From assembly GCA_031002005.1 (NCBI GenBank), contig CM061914.1, positions 193,520,685 to 193,584,684 of the forward strand: a stretch of DNA of 64,000 bases, read 5' to 3'. Positions 20,341-31,935 of this stretch are shown here, one piece after another. The notes beneath the pieces were generated by a model that made no database searches, had not been told where the DNA came from, and was given only the letters and a program-made list of their open reading frames with translations. Position numbers and translations under genes: made by a program. Position 1 is the stretch's first letter; each line of letters opens with the position of its first letter. Source of the DNA: Vandiemenella viatica. Its lineage: Eukaryota; Arthropoda; Insecta; Orthoptera; Morabidae.

Positions 20341-22655
20341 TGTATCCAATAAAAAAAAGAAAATATTTGGCATCAAATAAAAAGTTAAACTTCTAGCTGA
20401 GATTCAAGTTATTGATGAGCAATTTAAAAATCTTAAATTATTTTTATGTAGCAAATACTAACAATTTAATTTGTGCTAATTTATCATTAGCTTGTTTCTG
20501 TTTTTCTAATTTTAAATTACTTTTCATATTAAATTAGTTATAAAATACCATCTATAGCAATATATTAAAAATTAATTAAATAAATTATGATATTCAAATA
20601 AACATAATTAGAAATGCATTTTTAATTTTTGTGAGTTTTGTAACAGTTTTTCCAATTAAAATGTAATCTAATCTTAAAATATTATAAGTATGTTAGTAAA
20701 ATTTCCAATTCAGGGAAAAGTATGACAAACTTTCCTGGAAAACCTGGAAATATCAGGGAATTTTCAAATCATTTCTTTGTGGCCACCCTGTTCTTCTTGT
20801 GTTGAGAATGTAAAATTCATTCCTGTGATGTTTTCTTTTGCCCATACATAAAGATTTTCTGGTGTAAGTATCTGTTTATCATAGGGACGTTGCAAACTGG
20901 CTCGAGCTACTAACCTTTTTACTGTACCACTTACTCCATCGCAAGGTCCTTTACCATGAGCAGTTGCCCAAAAATGCCATTCTGCCTCTATATCAAAATC
21001 ATCTTTATGGAAACATAAATTAGAAAAGTTTTTCTTATTTTTATACTGGGCAGCTGAACCATCAGAGAATTAAACTATCAAATGTTGTCTGTAAAAAGTT
21101 TATAAGCTTTTTCTGGAAGCAATAGACTGCAACTGTAGTGTGTTCCAGACAATCTGAAATGACAACATAAGTTAGATGCTCAATTTTACCTTCTAGCTTG
21201 TAGTATGCAACAAATGGGTGAATAGTTGCTTGTGTACTGGTCCAGTGGTAGCCCTGGGCCTCATCCTGTATAATAAAAGAATAGTTCTCTGCAAAATCAA
21301 GTAGAACCACAAATTCAGAATCTTTTAAATTTTCTTTAGTGTGGTTTATAAAGAATCTTCGCTGTTTTGCAATAAAGTCATGGCGAACTAATGCAGACAA
21401 CTTCTCACAAAATAAATCTATGAAATCGGTTGCAGATTTTTGCATAATTTCTAAAGTGCACCTATCAACAGATATCCATTGATGGAAAGTTAGCTCTTCC
21501 ACCATGTTTTCCTCAAATGCTTTTCAAATCTGTTGTTCCATGGCAAGATGTACAATCCCTCAAATGGCATTTAATCGATGTTGGGTTACAAATTACCATT
21601 TCCAGACAGTCCTTGTAAGTTTTAATTTTTCCATTAGTTAGGGAAGCTAACCTAGCATTTTCAATCATAAGTTTAAAATTCTGATGAATAGTACACACAC
21701 AGACTGTATGTGTACCATTCTGGCCTGCTAAAACACAGTTCTTAGGTCGAAGTTTCTGCAAATTTTGAAAAGCTAACTTGCATGTTTGGAAACTTTCCTT
21801 TAAATATTTTGTATACTTCCTTTAAATTACACAGGAAGAGTCTTTTTGAAACTTGGATATTTGCACCAGTGTCGTCCCTGACAGACAAACAATCTTTCTT
21901 ACCAGGCATCACTCTGCTAATATCATCACTTTCATAAAACTGTTGAATTGTTTGTGCAGTTTCTGCTGAAAGACTTTTTCCTGGTTTCTGATCTGGACTG
22001 GACAATATTCCCTTAACCTTTAAAAGCTTCTTTGCATGACGAACCATATAGTTAGGAGCATTAAATTCGTACATTATTTTCCTAATACTCCATGATTCAG
22101 GCAAACAAGTGAGAATCATGAGCTTTGTTTTCCTGTTGTTTGAACTTCTAAATTTAGCTTTCAGATCGCTGAAAACTGTTTCACTAGGATCTTCACTATC
22201 ACTTTCAGAAAACTCTTTGTCATCAAAAATTTTACGTTTTATGGCAGAATTAATTTTTTGAATCTTTTTTTTTAATACTTTTTAACTTTGACTTTTTTAA
22301 TATCCACAGGAGATTCCCTTAACTCCTGAAGAGAGATGTTGAGAGACTGAACAATCTCTGACTCTGAAACAAAAGGAGGGTCAATTTCGCATTTTGACTC
22401 TGTATCATTAGTGACATCTTGAGAGGATGAACATTGGCCCTCTTGCTCTTTTTTAAGCACTCCTAGCTGTTTTCTGCAGCTATCACATACTTTAGCAATG
22501 TTTGGCATTTCAGAAAATAATTTACACATCCATTCAGAAACTCTTCTTAATTCTTTCTTATTATTAACATGATTAACCTTTTTAGATGGGTTAAAACAGT
22601 GCAGCATAGGGTATCTACCCCCTTTTTCCATCTTTACTTATTGTTTTCAACTTTT

Positions 22656-22658
<3 letters not shown>

Positions 22659-22699
<41 letters not shown>
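22659..22699. repeat. Poly(T) tract, 41 T
   Basis: An uninterrupted run of 41 T lies just upstream (in minus-strand terms) of the transposase relic start and directly beside the Helitron insertion. Confidence 0.9.
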
Positions 22700-22701
<2 letters not shown>

Positions 22702-22721
22702 AAAATAAACAAGATTATTAA

Positions 22722-24185
22722 TCTTTATATATAAAGATGAATGTATGTATGTTTGTTTGTTTGTTTGTTGGTTTGTTTGTTCTTCATACAAATCCACAGT
22801 TTTTATCCGTTCTCGATGAAACTTTGCACACTTATCCTTTGAAACAAGGAGAAAAATACTGTCTACATTTGGTTGAAAATTATCTGTATAAATAACGCAT
22901 TTGTCTCATAACTTCGAAATACGGCGGTAGACTGACACGTTGGATGTGGACGACTCCGTACCGAGTTTCCCCGTAGTGGCCTGGCAGCTGAGTGGCTAAA
23001 GCGCTGGCTTACGAACGTCGTGATCTCCGGTTCAAATCTCCGTCGGGGATAAGATTTTTAAAAATTGTTTTTCATCGTAAGAGTCAGGCCTGGGCCGTAG
23101 GTTATTCGGATTGAATGTTAAACCGTAGATATTAGAAAGTTAGGGGTGCAATGCGAGGCAAATCGTAGGTATTCTTGCAATGTTGTAGGTGTATAATTTT
23201 TTACGTTATAATGATCCCTCATGTTTTGTTCGCAGTCAGTGTGTAAGTGTGAACCACAGTAATATTATTATAATTAGGGATGTAAGTCTCTGTCTTTTTG
23301 ATACGTTATGACTACCAAATGGCTATATCGTTGTGATGGAATTTTATAAGGAAATCTGTATGAAGGGCACAGGATATTTTTTCCAGTATGATTAACAGTT
23401 GTAGTCACGAAATTTTGAGACCTTATCGAATGGTGACAGAAATATGTTGACAATTGATTCTCATAACTTGGAAATACGGCGATGGACAGACACGTTGGAT
23501 ATGCACGTCTTCAGACCGTGTTTCCGTGTAGTGAGCTGGAAGCTCAGTGGCTAAAGAGCTTGCTTACGAACGTCGTGGTCTCCGGTTGAAATCTCCGTGG
23601 AGGCTAAGATTTTTAAAAATTGTTTTTCATTGTAAGAGTCAGGCCTGGGTCGTAGGTTATTCGGATTGAATGTTAAACTGTAGATATTAGAAAGTTAGGG
23701 GCGCAATGCGAGGCAAATCGTAGGTAGTCTTGCAATGTTGTAGGTGTACACTTTTTTACGTTATAATGACCCCTCAGGTGTTGTTCACAGTCAGTGTGTG
23801 AGTGTGAACCACAGTAATATTATTGTAAATACGGAAGTAAGTCTCTGTCTTTTTGTTACGTTTTGACGACTAAATGGCTATATCGTTGTGATGTAATTTT
23901 ATAAGGAAATGTGTATGAAGGGCACAGGATATTTTTTCCATTATGATTAACAGTTGTAGTCACGAAATTTTGAGATCTTATCGAATAGTGACAGAAATAT
24001 GTTGGAAATTAATTCTCTTCAAGAGGCAGGTTCGACGGTAGAATGATATAGTGATAGCTTTCCTGTCATATTATGCCGACTCGATATTGTTTGGGACTAA
24101 TCCTTCGTTACCAACAACTTACTATATTTAATTCTGGCAAAAAAATTCTTAATCCACGCGTACGAAGTCGCGGGTACGAGGCTAG
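22722..24185 (+). mobile_element. Non-autonomous Helitron
   Basis: The 5' end starts TCTTTATATATAAAGATGAA with an A immediately before it. The 3' end is CCACGCGTACGAAGTCGCGGG, a short GC hairpin (CGCG stem), then TACGAGG and CTAG followed by T. TC...CTAG termini, a subterminal 3' hairpin and insertion between A and T are diagnostic for Helitrons. No Rep/helicase coding is present, so it would need a helper. Confidence 0.88.
22900..24020 (+). repeat. Tandem repeat of about 550 bp with tRNA-like module inside the Helitron
   Basis: Two diverged copies (about 22905-23455 and 23456-24015) share ATTTTTAAAAATTGTTTTTCAT, GTCAGGCCTGGG(C/T)CGTAGG and GTCACGAAATTTTGAGA. Each has a tRNA-like block (GGCAGCTGAGTGGCTAAAGC ... 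CTCCGGTTCAAATCTCC at 22980-23048; a degenerate second copy at 23529-23600). The module resembles a tRNA-Ser/Leu-type SINE head captured by the Helitron and then duplicated. Confidence 0.7.
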
Positions 24186-25001
24186 TAAGAACATAAAGAC
24201 TGAAGACTAAACACCAGTATACAATTGTGAACACAACCAACCACTGTTGTAACTATAATCTACAATACTGATCTGAGAAAGGTGAAGTAGAAGTATTGTG
24301 TCTGTTTCAACTTGTCAGAACAACAATCAACGTGTCAGAACATGAATCTACAAGTCAGAACTTGAATAAGTTAGGAAAATTATACAGCTAAAATTCTCAT
24401 ATTTGCATAGATTGGACCAAGGATAGCTGAATGAAAGAATTATATTTAATTTTATATCATGTGTGCTAGTTTTTCTAACTTTATTAAAGCAGCACTGCAT
24501 TAATAAAGAATATTTTCTGCAAACACTCAAAATTGAAAGTTCTTATATCATGTTAACCCATCATGATCCCAAAATGAAACGTTCAGAATTTATTAACAAT
24601 AATATGAATAAACTATGAGATTTTTTTCAAAATTTTTAAAAATTGGCTTTTTAAGAAAATTAAATTTAAAAATTTTAATTTTAATTTAAAAAAATTTAAA
24701 AGAAAATCTTGTATTGTTGCATATCATATGGAAGACTATAAAAAGAGCTTTAAAATGACATCTTGTTCAACAGCTTACCTTAATTAGGTAAATGATAAAT
24801 GTAATTTTTAAACATGTCGATCACCCACTTTTTAGTCAAATCTGGCAACTTTAGAGCCCTGTAACTCCAAAACCAGAACACATATCAAATTAATATTAGA
24901 GAATTTTCACAATACTTACATCATCATTCAGTACACTAAATTTCATTACAATCTGAAAATGTCAGTTTTAAACTCTGTGTTGATTTGACATGGAATGACC
25001 C

Positions 25002-25620
25002 TAACATATCTACTCTTTGTTTTACATTTTATTATTTGAATCTTAGTTTAGTTTAGTTTTTGACTGTTTATCGAAGACATTGCAAAAAAGCCTACTTTGT
25101 AAAAACTGTTGGAAATGACTGATTAGTGAATAAGTGGTCACATCAGTGAATAATAAGTTATTTAACATAGTCTTAAAACTGTAACTGAATGATGCAGTTG
25201 TGAGATTTCAAGCACACTTTTATTCCATTTTTTAGGTGGAGAACCAGGTCCACAGAAAACAGGCAGTGGCAGTTAAAACTGCTGTATGCGGCAAATGTTG
25301 GTCCAGATGTCTCGTGTTGCTGTTGGTTGTGGGTATGCCTCAGTAAGGAAACCATGTTTTAAGTCTGTATTGGAATACAGTCTGTCTATTTCTTCTTTGG
25401 CCAGAAGTAAATAAAAATTACTGTATGGGGAATACCTGGGAGTCATTTATAGCGAGAAACAGTTTGCCTTAAATTTTATAAACATTCTAAAAATTATTTT
25501 AAAAAATTGATTCCCGTCAGTAGTGTTATGTATTATTTAAATCATTTAGTGAAACACATTAATTTCAGTTGCATGTTGGAGTAGATTATTTCCTTTAATT
25601 TTTTCAATATTAATTTAATT
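25002..25620. other. Unassigned AT-rich DNA
   Basis: Right flank of the large TIR element. No supported feature. Confidence 0.4.
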
Positions 25621-25621
25621 G

Positions 25622-25935
25622 CTATTGAGTGCGGGCTCTGATTGCAATTTTGCTATGTACCCATTTTCCCCCTTTCCTGTATCCACCTAATTTTGCCCTC
25701 TACAAATTTGATCTTTAAATTCTTTCGGTGCTTTTTGGTAAATTATTCGACATCTCCATTGGTAACTTATTTCAATCCCTGACACCCTTACCATAAAAGA
25801 GAATCTTCCCACTCTCTTATGCCTGGAATCGAGTGCCAGTCTGCAGTTACAGTCATCTTTTTCCTTTCCATACAACTCTCTTAATTCTTCCACTAATATC
25901 TTTCCACACGTCATCACCAGTATATATATCTATAG
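25622..25935 (-). pseudogene. LINE 3' end fragment
   Basis: The minus-strand frame 25687-25917 gives KEKDDCNCRLALDSRHKRVG and an FKDQICRGQN end, homologous to the end of the 3431-3853 frame. The 3' UTR holds the GATTGCAATCAGAGCCCGCACTC stem-loop region at 25622-25650. It is heavily 5'-truncated and diverged. Confidence 0.65.
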
Positions 25936-27400
25936 TCACTGCAGTCCTGCGCATATTTATATCTTCTCATAAATGTTTTCGTCTCCACACGTCGGCTAGT
26001 GGCTATGCCCACAACTGTCTGCTTTGAAGGCTGTAATTTTAATCTCCCTTTACAGTTTTCCTTTCAAGATTTTACCACTTTTGACGAATTAAATGTCCTA
26101 AAATGTGACCCATTATATGACTTTATTTTGTAGTATTTTTTCATTAACTTCTTTCTTCACATAGTTCCAAAAAGTATACCCATTATGTATTTTATTAATC
26201 CACATTATTGCGAACATTCTTTTACAGCAGCGAAGTTAAAACCTTATCACCCACTCCTTCCTGTAAACAAAAAACGACCACACACATGCTCATTCTTTTT
26301 GGGGGGGAGGAAGGGAGAAATCAACATTAACCTAATGTTAACATGACATTCTCTGATACCTATCTTGTTATCCTGTCATATTTCTACCACATCCATACCA
26401 ATTCTGATTTTTTATTCTAATGTTCTCTTCTACTTCACTGCCCCTCTTTTGAGTTTATCCACATTTAGTACAAATAAGTAATTTCTGAATTTTTCACTAA
26501 ATGGAAAATATCTTTAACATAGGCCTACTGATTATATTTTGTACAAATCTTTCAATTCACAATATTTTAATTTGTTTATGTCTTATAAGGCATCACTGTG
26601 TTATGAAGTTTACCTCTTAATTGTGATGCTAATACCACTCTATAGCGTGGTTTCATTACACGCTCGTTTCTGTGACCGACAACTGAAGATGTAACAACGG
26701 AGTTGTGTCAAATAGAACTTATAACTCAATCATGGGCTACAAAAGTGAGTTATATCCTTCCCAGACATGAGTTGGTCTACCTGGAACTGCTAAGGCTTTT
26801 CGGAAGGTAAGTACTTCACAGTTAAAAGTTTGACAAAGTTGCTTTTTCTCTCAGAAATTCTTTTTTATATAGCTGCAACAGCATGGTTGCTACTCTTATG
26901 ATCATGTTCCATATTATCAAAGCTGCCCTGGCTACTTTTATTTGAAACTGATATTCTTGTGGGAATGGTGGCTTAGTATGCATGTAATTTCATTGATATC
27001 TTTCCACATATATCCCCAGATTTGGCTGTATATCCATAAAGATGTCAGTGACATTCCTGTTTAAGATCAGTTGAATTGGTGAGTAGACAAAGGATAACAT
27101 TCCTTGAACCTAACTTTTTGAGAAACTAAAAAAAACTCTATGAGCTTTATTTGTTTTAAAAAACATAGTGCTAAAATTTTACACAACACAGGCAGAGGGA
27201 TATAACTTATAATGTTTGTCAGATTCGTAGATACAACATTTATTTTTCAGTGGAATGTTATCCTTCTTCCATTAATTAGATTTTTATTAAATTTTATGAG
27301 TTGTCCACAAGAAGGTCTTGGTTTTTCCCTGCTCGGCATTCGAATAGCTCCTTCTGTGATATGATCCCTTTTTTTTTTAAATTTTATAATGGGTTCCGCC
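25936..27400. other. Unassigned DNA
   Basis: AT-rich sequence with no recognised gene or transposon end. Possibly intronic for the candidate host exons further right. Confidence 0.4.
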
Positions 27401-28760
27401 CTCCTCAAAGAAACGTTATACGATGATGACGTGACTGAATGAAAATACGAGGATAACTTTCATCATTCCCAGATCTGCTATTAAATAAAGTGTTCTTATT
27501 ACAAATGTGGAACTGTTTAACTTCTTCAGTAGCACTGTGATATGTTCTTGCCAAATGAATTTCTCATCTATTTGAATGCCGAGGAATTTTACTCTCTTCA
27601 TGTTTCCAAGATTGTTTTATTTTTTTAATGTATATGTAAATTTTGCTGCTATTATTTTTTTGTCTTAAATATACTTTAATCTAGCAAAATTTAATTTTAG
27701 TAAGTTTTGCTTAAACCAGTTTGCTAGTTTAGTGAATACTTCATTTGCACTTAATTCCAGATTACTTTTTGGTGTATTTTCATTTTTTACATCCACGTCA
27801 GTGTCATCTGCAAATAAAATGCTCTAAGCCTTGTCAAATAAGATTCCAGGAATCATAAGGGATGCTAGGACAGAGCCTTGTGGAATACCATGTTGTATTT
27901 ATCCCAGTCTGATTTTAGAATAAATAAACTGAGGTGTTTTGTATTCGGTTTTCCGTGTATTCATTAAATCATTTACCTGCAGCTCCATATATACCATAGA
28001 ATATCTTTTTCGCCAAAGTTAATTCATGATTAACACAGTCAAATGCTTTTGCAAGAGCATATACAATTTCTACAGGACACTTCTTGTTATTCAGTCTTTC
28101 AAATGTGGTATTTAAAAATGAATATTTAACCAGTTCTGTAGAATTTTTAGAATCGAAACAGTGAAGTGTATTACAGTGTGTAACATGTTTTATTACTCTG
28201 TGATAAATGACTTTTTCAAAAATCTTTCAGAATCCTGGAAGTAAAGAAATGAGACAATATACGTGTCACATCTTAGATAAATTGTTTTACCACTGCATAT
28301 TCATTACAGAAGTGGGTAAGTATGTAACTAGTACAATCTGAAAATCTTTTCAGTTTTTTGTTTGAAATATTGTCACAGCTGGAAGACATTATAAGTTTTA
28401 ATTGTTTCCTGAATTTATTTATTTCTGATAATGTTACAGATGACAGATACTACTCCACAAACCTATTTGGGAAAACAGTCTGAAGAAGCCTTAGGGTTTT
28501 ATCAGGAGATTATTTTTCTGAACCTAATTTCTCTATAACTAAAGACAAATGTTTGTTAAACATTTTAGAAAGTTTCCCTACTTTACTAGGCACAAATGCA
28601 TTTTTTTTACTGGAACTCTTTTTTTTCTCACACATACATGTTCTTGGCATTCTTGATAATATTTCTTGGTATTTCAGAATAAAGTTTATAGTGAGCTTTC
28701 ATTATATAGTTACCTGATTCTCTTACTTTTATCTTCCTGAAACTATAGTACATCTGGAAT
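27400..28760 (-). pseudogene. Jockey-like LINE reverse transcriptase relic
   Basis: Minus-strand motifs in order: LAKAFDCVNHEL (about 28070-28020, RT motif A with its Asp), QHGIPQGSVLASL-like (about 27900), LFADDTDVDVKN (27825-27790, the catalytic FADD box intact), then VKFLGIQIDEKFIWQEHIT (27600-27540) and LKKLNSSTF. This order is typical of non-LTR RT of the Jockey type. Frameshifts and stops are frequent. The 5' end near 28740-28660 is homologous to 44460-44560, so the same family recurs on the opposite strand at 44.4-45.5 kb. Confidence 0.75.
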
Positions 28761-28974
28761 CCACTCCTTACCCAAATCATTGTGTTGTGTTAATAACTTT
28801 CATTTTCTTTTTTTTTTAAATTGTTGCTTCCATAAATATTAGAAATATATTTAGAAAGGAATCAAATTTTATATTAACAGCACACTTCTGACCAGTTTAC
28901 ATGATCTAAGCTATCTATGAAATATTTTATATTGTAACAATGGAATGAAAGAACTGCCATGAGGCAATATTTAT

Positions 28975-29215
28975 ATGGAAAGGACGGATAGAATACACTC
29001 GCCAAAATTGAAGGGAGAAGGACAGCAGCAACACAAAATAATAAAACAAATACAGAAAACATAATATTTAAGGGTTAACCCTTTGTCAAGTTAAAAGAAA
29101 TAAGTGACTGAGTTCACGCTAGACCCGAAATATTGTGTTTTCTGTATTTGTTTATTATTTCTTGTTGCTGCTGCCCTCCTCCCTTCAACTTAGGTGAGTG
29201 TTGGGTGTACTAGTA
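28975..29215. repeat. Hairpin repeat family H, copy 2
   Basis: An inverted repeat with arms of about 75-80 bp (ACACTCGCCAAAATTGAAGG ... CAGAAAACATAATATT and its complement up to CTTAGGTGAGTGTTGGGTGT) surrounds GGGTTAACCC. Confidence 0.75.
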
Positions 29216-29359
29216 ATAAGTTCACATGTCAGTAATAGGTACCCTTGCAATATATTTTAATTTTACCTTCGCCTGCGATATATTATCTCAGACATTGCCG
29301 ATATATCGATAGTCTACTCCTTAGCCAATCCCCCCACCATTTCTACTACTACCTAGCCA

Positions 29360-29550
29360 GTCATTGGGTGACGTTGTGTGTGGCCACATGTCCAGAACCA
29401 AATGGCCCGTTGTCTATTACATGAGAAAAGATTAAAACCAAAATATTGTATTTGTGTGTCCGCCTTTCATGTTTACTCTCCTCAGCCGTCAATTTTGGTA
29501 AGTGATGGATTAATTTCCTTTTCCTTTATTATTTACACTGTTTTTGTTAA
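29360..29550 (+). repeat. Hairpin repeat family H, copy 3 (single arm)
   Basis: Carries the shared core TACATGAGAAAAGATTAAAACC, AAATATTGTATTTGTGTGTC and the tail ATTTTGGTAAGTGATGGATT. Confidence 0.55.
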
Positions 29551-30330
29551 TAAATACTTAGCTTTTTTTTACCTGCTCTACAGTGATTCTGGATCTGATA
29601 CAAATTAGCTAGGCGTCACGATCAGAGATATAATTTATTTTATTGCTGGCAATTTGTTCTGATTACCATATTGAGAGTTGACCATAAATTAAAATAACTA
29701 TTGCATTCCCGTAGGGAAATTTGCAATGGCCATTAGGTTAAAAGACATCATCAAGCCTTCCATATCGAGTATCTCACTGAACATTGAAATCTCCACATAA
29801 AACTATTTTCTGTTATTTGCATAATGTATTACTAATGACTCATGTCGTAAAAACAGACCTTCCAAGCTATATCTATTAGCTGTACTTATCCATATTCCAG
29901 TTGTGTAACACACCGTTCAAAGTTTTTATTTTCTATGCTCTCTTCCTTACAACTGCTCTGCTACAGTGCTTTCTCAATATTACATCTACAGTAATAATGT
30001 AGTTAAAAGTGTCTCAAAATTTCCAAACAAAAATCTACAAAAGAATTGCTGTGAAATATATGCCTATACATGTATTAGGCAACACTAGTGGTATTATGGA
30101 GGGGGAAGGGGGAGGGGGAATGGACAAGGCAGCACAATCCACAGATAGTATGAGTAGTATTTTATTCCTTCGCACATCTGTTCTTGTTTTTCTTTCTTAC
30201 CTATTATAGCAACTCCGTCCTTTGACAGTTGGTCAAAAACAGTTTTCCGTAAATAACAGTAACGTTAAATAAGCAATGAGTTTCTGCATGAAATTTTTTC
30301 CACACCGTAAACAATTCTATTTAATATTTT
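29551..30330. other. Unassigned DNA upstream of candidate exon
   Basis: No supported coding sequence. A G-rich patch lies at about 30098-30122. Confidence 0.4.
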
Positions 30331-30333
30331 CAG

Positions 30334-30470
30334 TTGCCGTGGCTGGAAATTCCCCTTGTCTGGCAGCCTCACCAGATATGATGTGCTGTATGGGGCTGCT
30401 GCTGGCGCTGTGGCAAAACACAAGTAAGCCTGACCACTGTCTCACAATAACTCACTGGTTCAGTACTTGA
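30334..30470 (+). CDS. Candidate alternative last exon A (hydrophobic C-terminus)
   Basis: The acceptor TTTAATATTTTCAG ends at 30333. Entered in phase 1, the frame reads VAVAGNSPCLAASPDMMCCM then GLLLALWQN and stops at 30468-30470. The DNA around AAATTCCCCTTG..GCA.CCT.ACC matches candidate exon C at 45619 and partly exon B at 43611, including sequence just upstream and downstream, so the three are duplicates. The role would be to supply a C-terminal tail, possibly a weak GPI-anchor signal, for a cell-surface protein. The upstream exon it joins is not identified. Alternatively, the three are copies of an unknown repeat. Confidence 0.35.
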
Positions 30471-30639
30471 TATACAGGGTTACTACAAGAATCAGTCACT
30501 TTCAAACCCAATTTATTCAAAGATATTATCCTTACAAATATGACTGATATATGAAAATTACCGTAAAATATCGAAGTTTGTATACCAGGAGGTGTTGCAC
30601 TTATTTAGTAATTTAGTAACTCGGAGTTCAATGGTAGGT

Positions 30640-30715
30640 GTGATCATTTTGCCCTCCTTCCTTCAAGTGATGGGTTATTTTAACAATCCTACCTTATTTC
30701 CAGTGCTTAATGTCA
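30640..30715 (+). repeat. Hairpin repeat family H, copy 4 (tail only)
   Basis: GCCCTCCTTCCTTCAAGTGA and TGGGTTATTTTAACAATCCT followed by TTATTTCCAG match the tails at 35620 and 37800. Confidence 0.45.
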
Positions 30716-31144
30716 GTTTCAGTCACCATTATCCCAACCTCATAAACACTAATCCAGAACTTAATTCAAATGAAATACTTAGAGAAGTAGCAAACTGGTT
30801 ACAGGCAAACTAAAATTAAATTTTGATGAAACACATCATACAAGGTTTAAAACAAAAAAATTATACTCAGGAGGACTTAGACGTAAACTGTAAAAAGAAA
30901 ACAATAGTTGAAACAAAGAGCATAAAATTCACGAGAAAATCAGTTAGTAGAACACTTTCTGTAACAGCAGATCATAATATGACATATTTTTTTTAGTAAC
31001 TCTTCACAATAGTAAATAAGTTTTCATAGAACAGAAAAGAACTAATAGGATGCTGTGAAGGGTTAAAACAAGGACTTCTTGCAGACAACTCCTTAAAAAG
31101 CGGAATATTATTATAATAAATATAATGACAATGAGCACGAAAAT

Positions 31145-31600
31145 GCTTTATAGTCCAGTAACGAGGTCGTAAAAACGGGATCTCACAAACATTGTATCAC
31201 GTAGAAGGTTTTTTTTTTTTCCTTTTCTTGTACATATTGGTGAGAGTATCCAGAAACCAAGTTTTCGACCTCGTACTCCCTCGGCACAATTTTCTGTGGC
31301 CAAAAAACTGCAAAATTTTGGTACTTTTTTAAGTGTTTCGTCTATAACTCCTTCCTGATGAGTCCTAGCGAGAAATGCTTAATTTCAAGTTTGAAAGAGG
31401 ACAAAATTTCCTACAACTTTTGTAGTACAAAGTTTTTTCTAAACTCAAAACTAAGCAAGCTACAGTTCTCTGTAAATCAGCAAAATTTCATACTTTTTCA
31501 AAAAGTTAGGTTTTTGCCTACTTTGTCGCTCAAAATGACCTGGAACTCCTGTATATATAATTGATATATATATGTATTTCTGTATGACATAGTGTGTATA
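31145..31600 (+). repeat. Dispersed repeat Y, second copy
   Basis: Inverted relative to 10260-10715. It is followed directly by repeat X, which shows the uninterrupted arrangement. Confidence 0.7.
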
Positions 31601-31639
31601 TGGTTTATACTTTGATTACTGGTGGTCAATTCACTAATC

Positions 31640-31935
31640 ATATAGCCACTGTTGGACCTGGGGAGATCCCGAAGGAAGATTTGGCCGCCAGGTGACTGTG
31701 TTTTCTATTCTCTGCGCAATGCGTATGTACTAACTAATCAGGTAATAGTACCGGGTATAGGAAACCTACAGCTTAAGCGAGGAATCCAAACCACGGAAGC
31801 GTTCTGGCTTATTTCGTATTACACAGCAAGCTGTGGCAGAGCTGAAGGTCAGTTCAATGGCCTTTGAAAATCACAGATGAGACCGGGATATCGATCGCCA
31901 GTCAGACACCTTAATCACTAGCTACCAGACCGCAC
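31640..31935 (+). repeat. Dispersed repeat X, second copy, with tRNA-like segment
   Basis: 31640-31860 matches the minus strand of 8120-8762 without the SINE. Downstream, 31872-31935 read in reverse shows an A-box-like TGGTAGCTAGTGATTAAG and a B-box-like GATCGATATCCCGG, a degenerate tRNA-derived module. Confidence 0.6.

Larger units (their letters stand above)
16923..20790 (+). mobile_element. hAT transposon (CAGGGTGGCCAC type), 3868 bp
   Basis: Termini CAGGGTGGCCACAAA and TTTGTGGCCACCCTG are perfect 15-bp inverted repeats. The flanks ATGTTCTT and TTCTTCTT match at 6 of 8 positions, an aged hAT duplication. Subterminal CAGGGAATTT and AACCGGGAAA motifs repeat near both ends. It inserted into the C-terminal part of the older element's transposase: the reading EEHIETAIF continues on the two sides. 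Confidence 0.92.
16449..22631 (-). pseudogene. Transposase relic of the TIR element, split by hAT
   Basis: Ordered minus-strand segments: a start at 22631 (MEKGGRYPMLHCFNPSK) with a Cys-containing part (VCDSCRKQL); 22119-21742 with LPESWSIRKIMYEFNAPNYM, which looks like a helix-turn-helix, and SRVMPGKKDCLSVR; 21761-21513 with KNCVLAGQNGTHTVCVCTIH; 21505-21062 with VVLLDFAENYSFIIQDE and VVISDCLEHTT; about 21061-20799 with FSDGSAAQYKNK and HGKGPCDGVSGTVKRL. After the hAT, 16914-16449 has NWWLAYVLEKN and FLKPAGPSPSFSYPRNPDV. The acidic residues in DFAEN, SDCLEH and SDGSAAQYK are candidate catalytic positions. Frameshifts lie near 22120-22270, 21761, 21510 and 21062. Proteins of this type occur widely as uncharacterised genes in animal genomes. 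I cannot fix the superfamily. Confidence 0.68.
15792..25001 (-). mobile_element. DNA transposon with about 450-bp TIRs and DDE-type transposase relic, carrying nested hAT and Helitron
   Basis: The ends are inverted repeats starting GGGTCATTCCATGTCAAATC. Homology runs about 450 bp inward on each side (to about 16255 and from about 24545). A 4-bp TAAC flanks both ends (15788-15791 and 25002-25005). The minus-strand transposase relic spans 22631 to about 16449. Subtracting the nested hAT (16923-20790) and Helitron (22722-24185) leaves about 3.9 kb, a plausible autonomous length. The 4-bp duplication and long TIRs fit Sola-type elements, but that assignment is tentative. Confidence 0.78.

Noticed and set aside
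22980..23050. Functional tRNA-Ser or tRNA-Leu gene
   Set aside because: A and B boxes are present but no acceptor stem closes, and it repeats within a Helitron. It is a SINE-type module.
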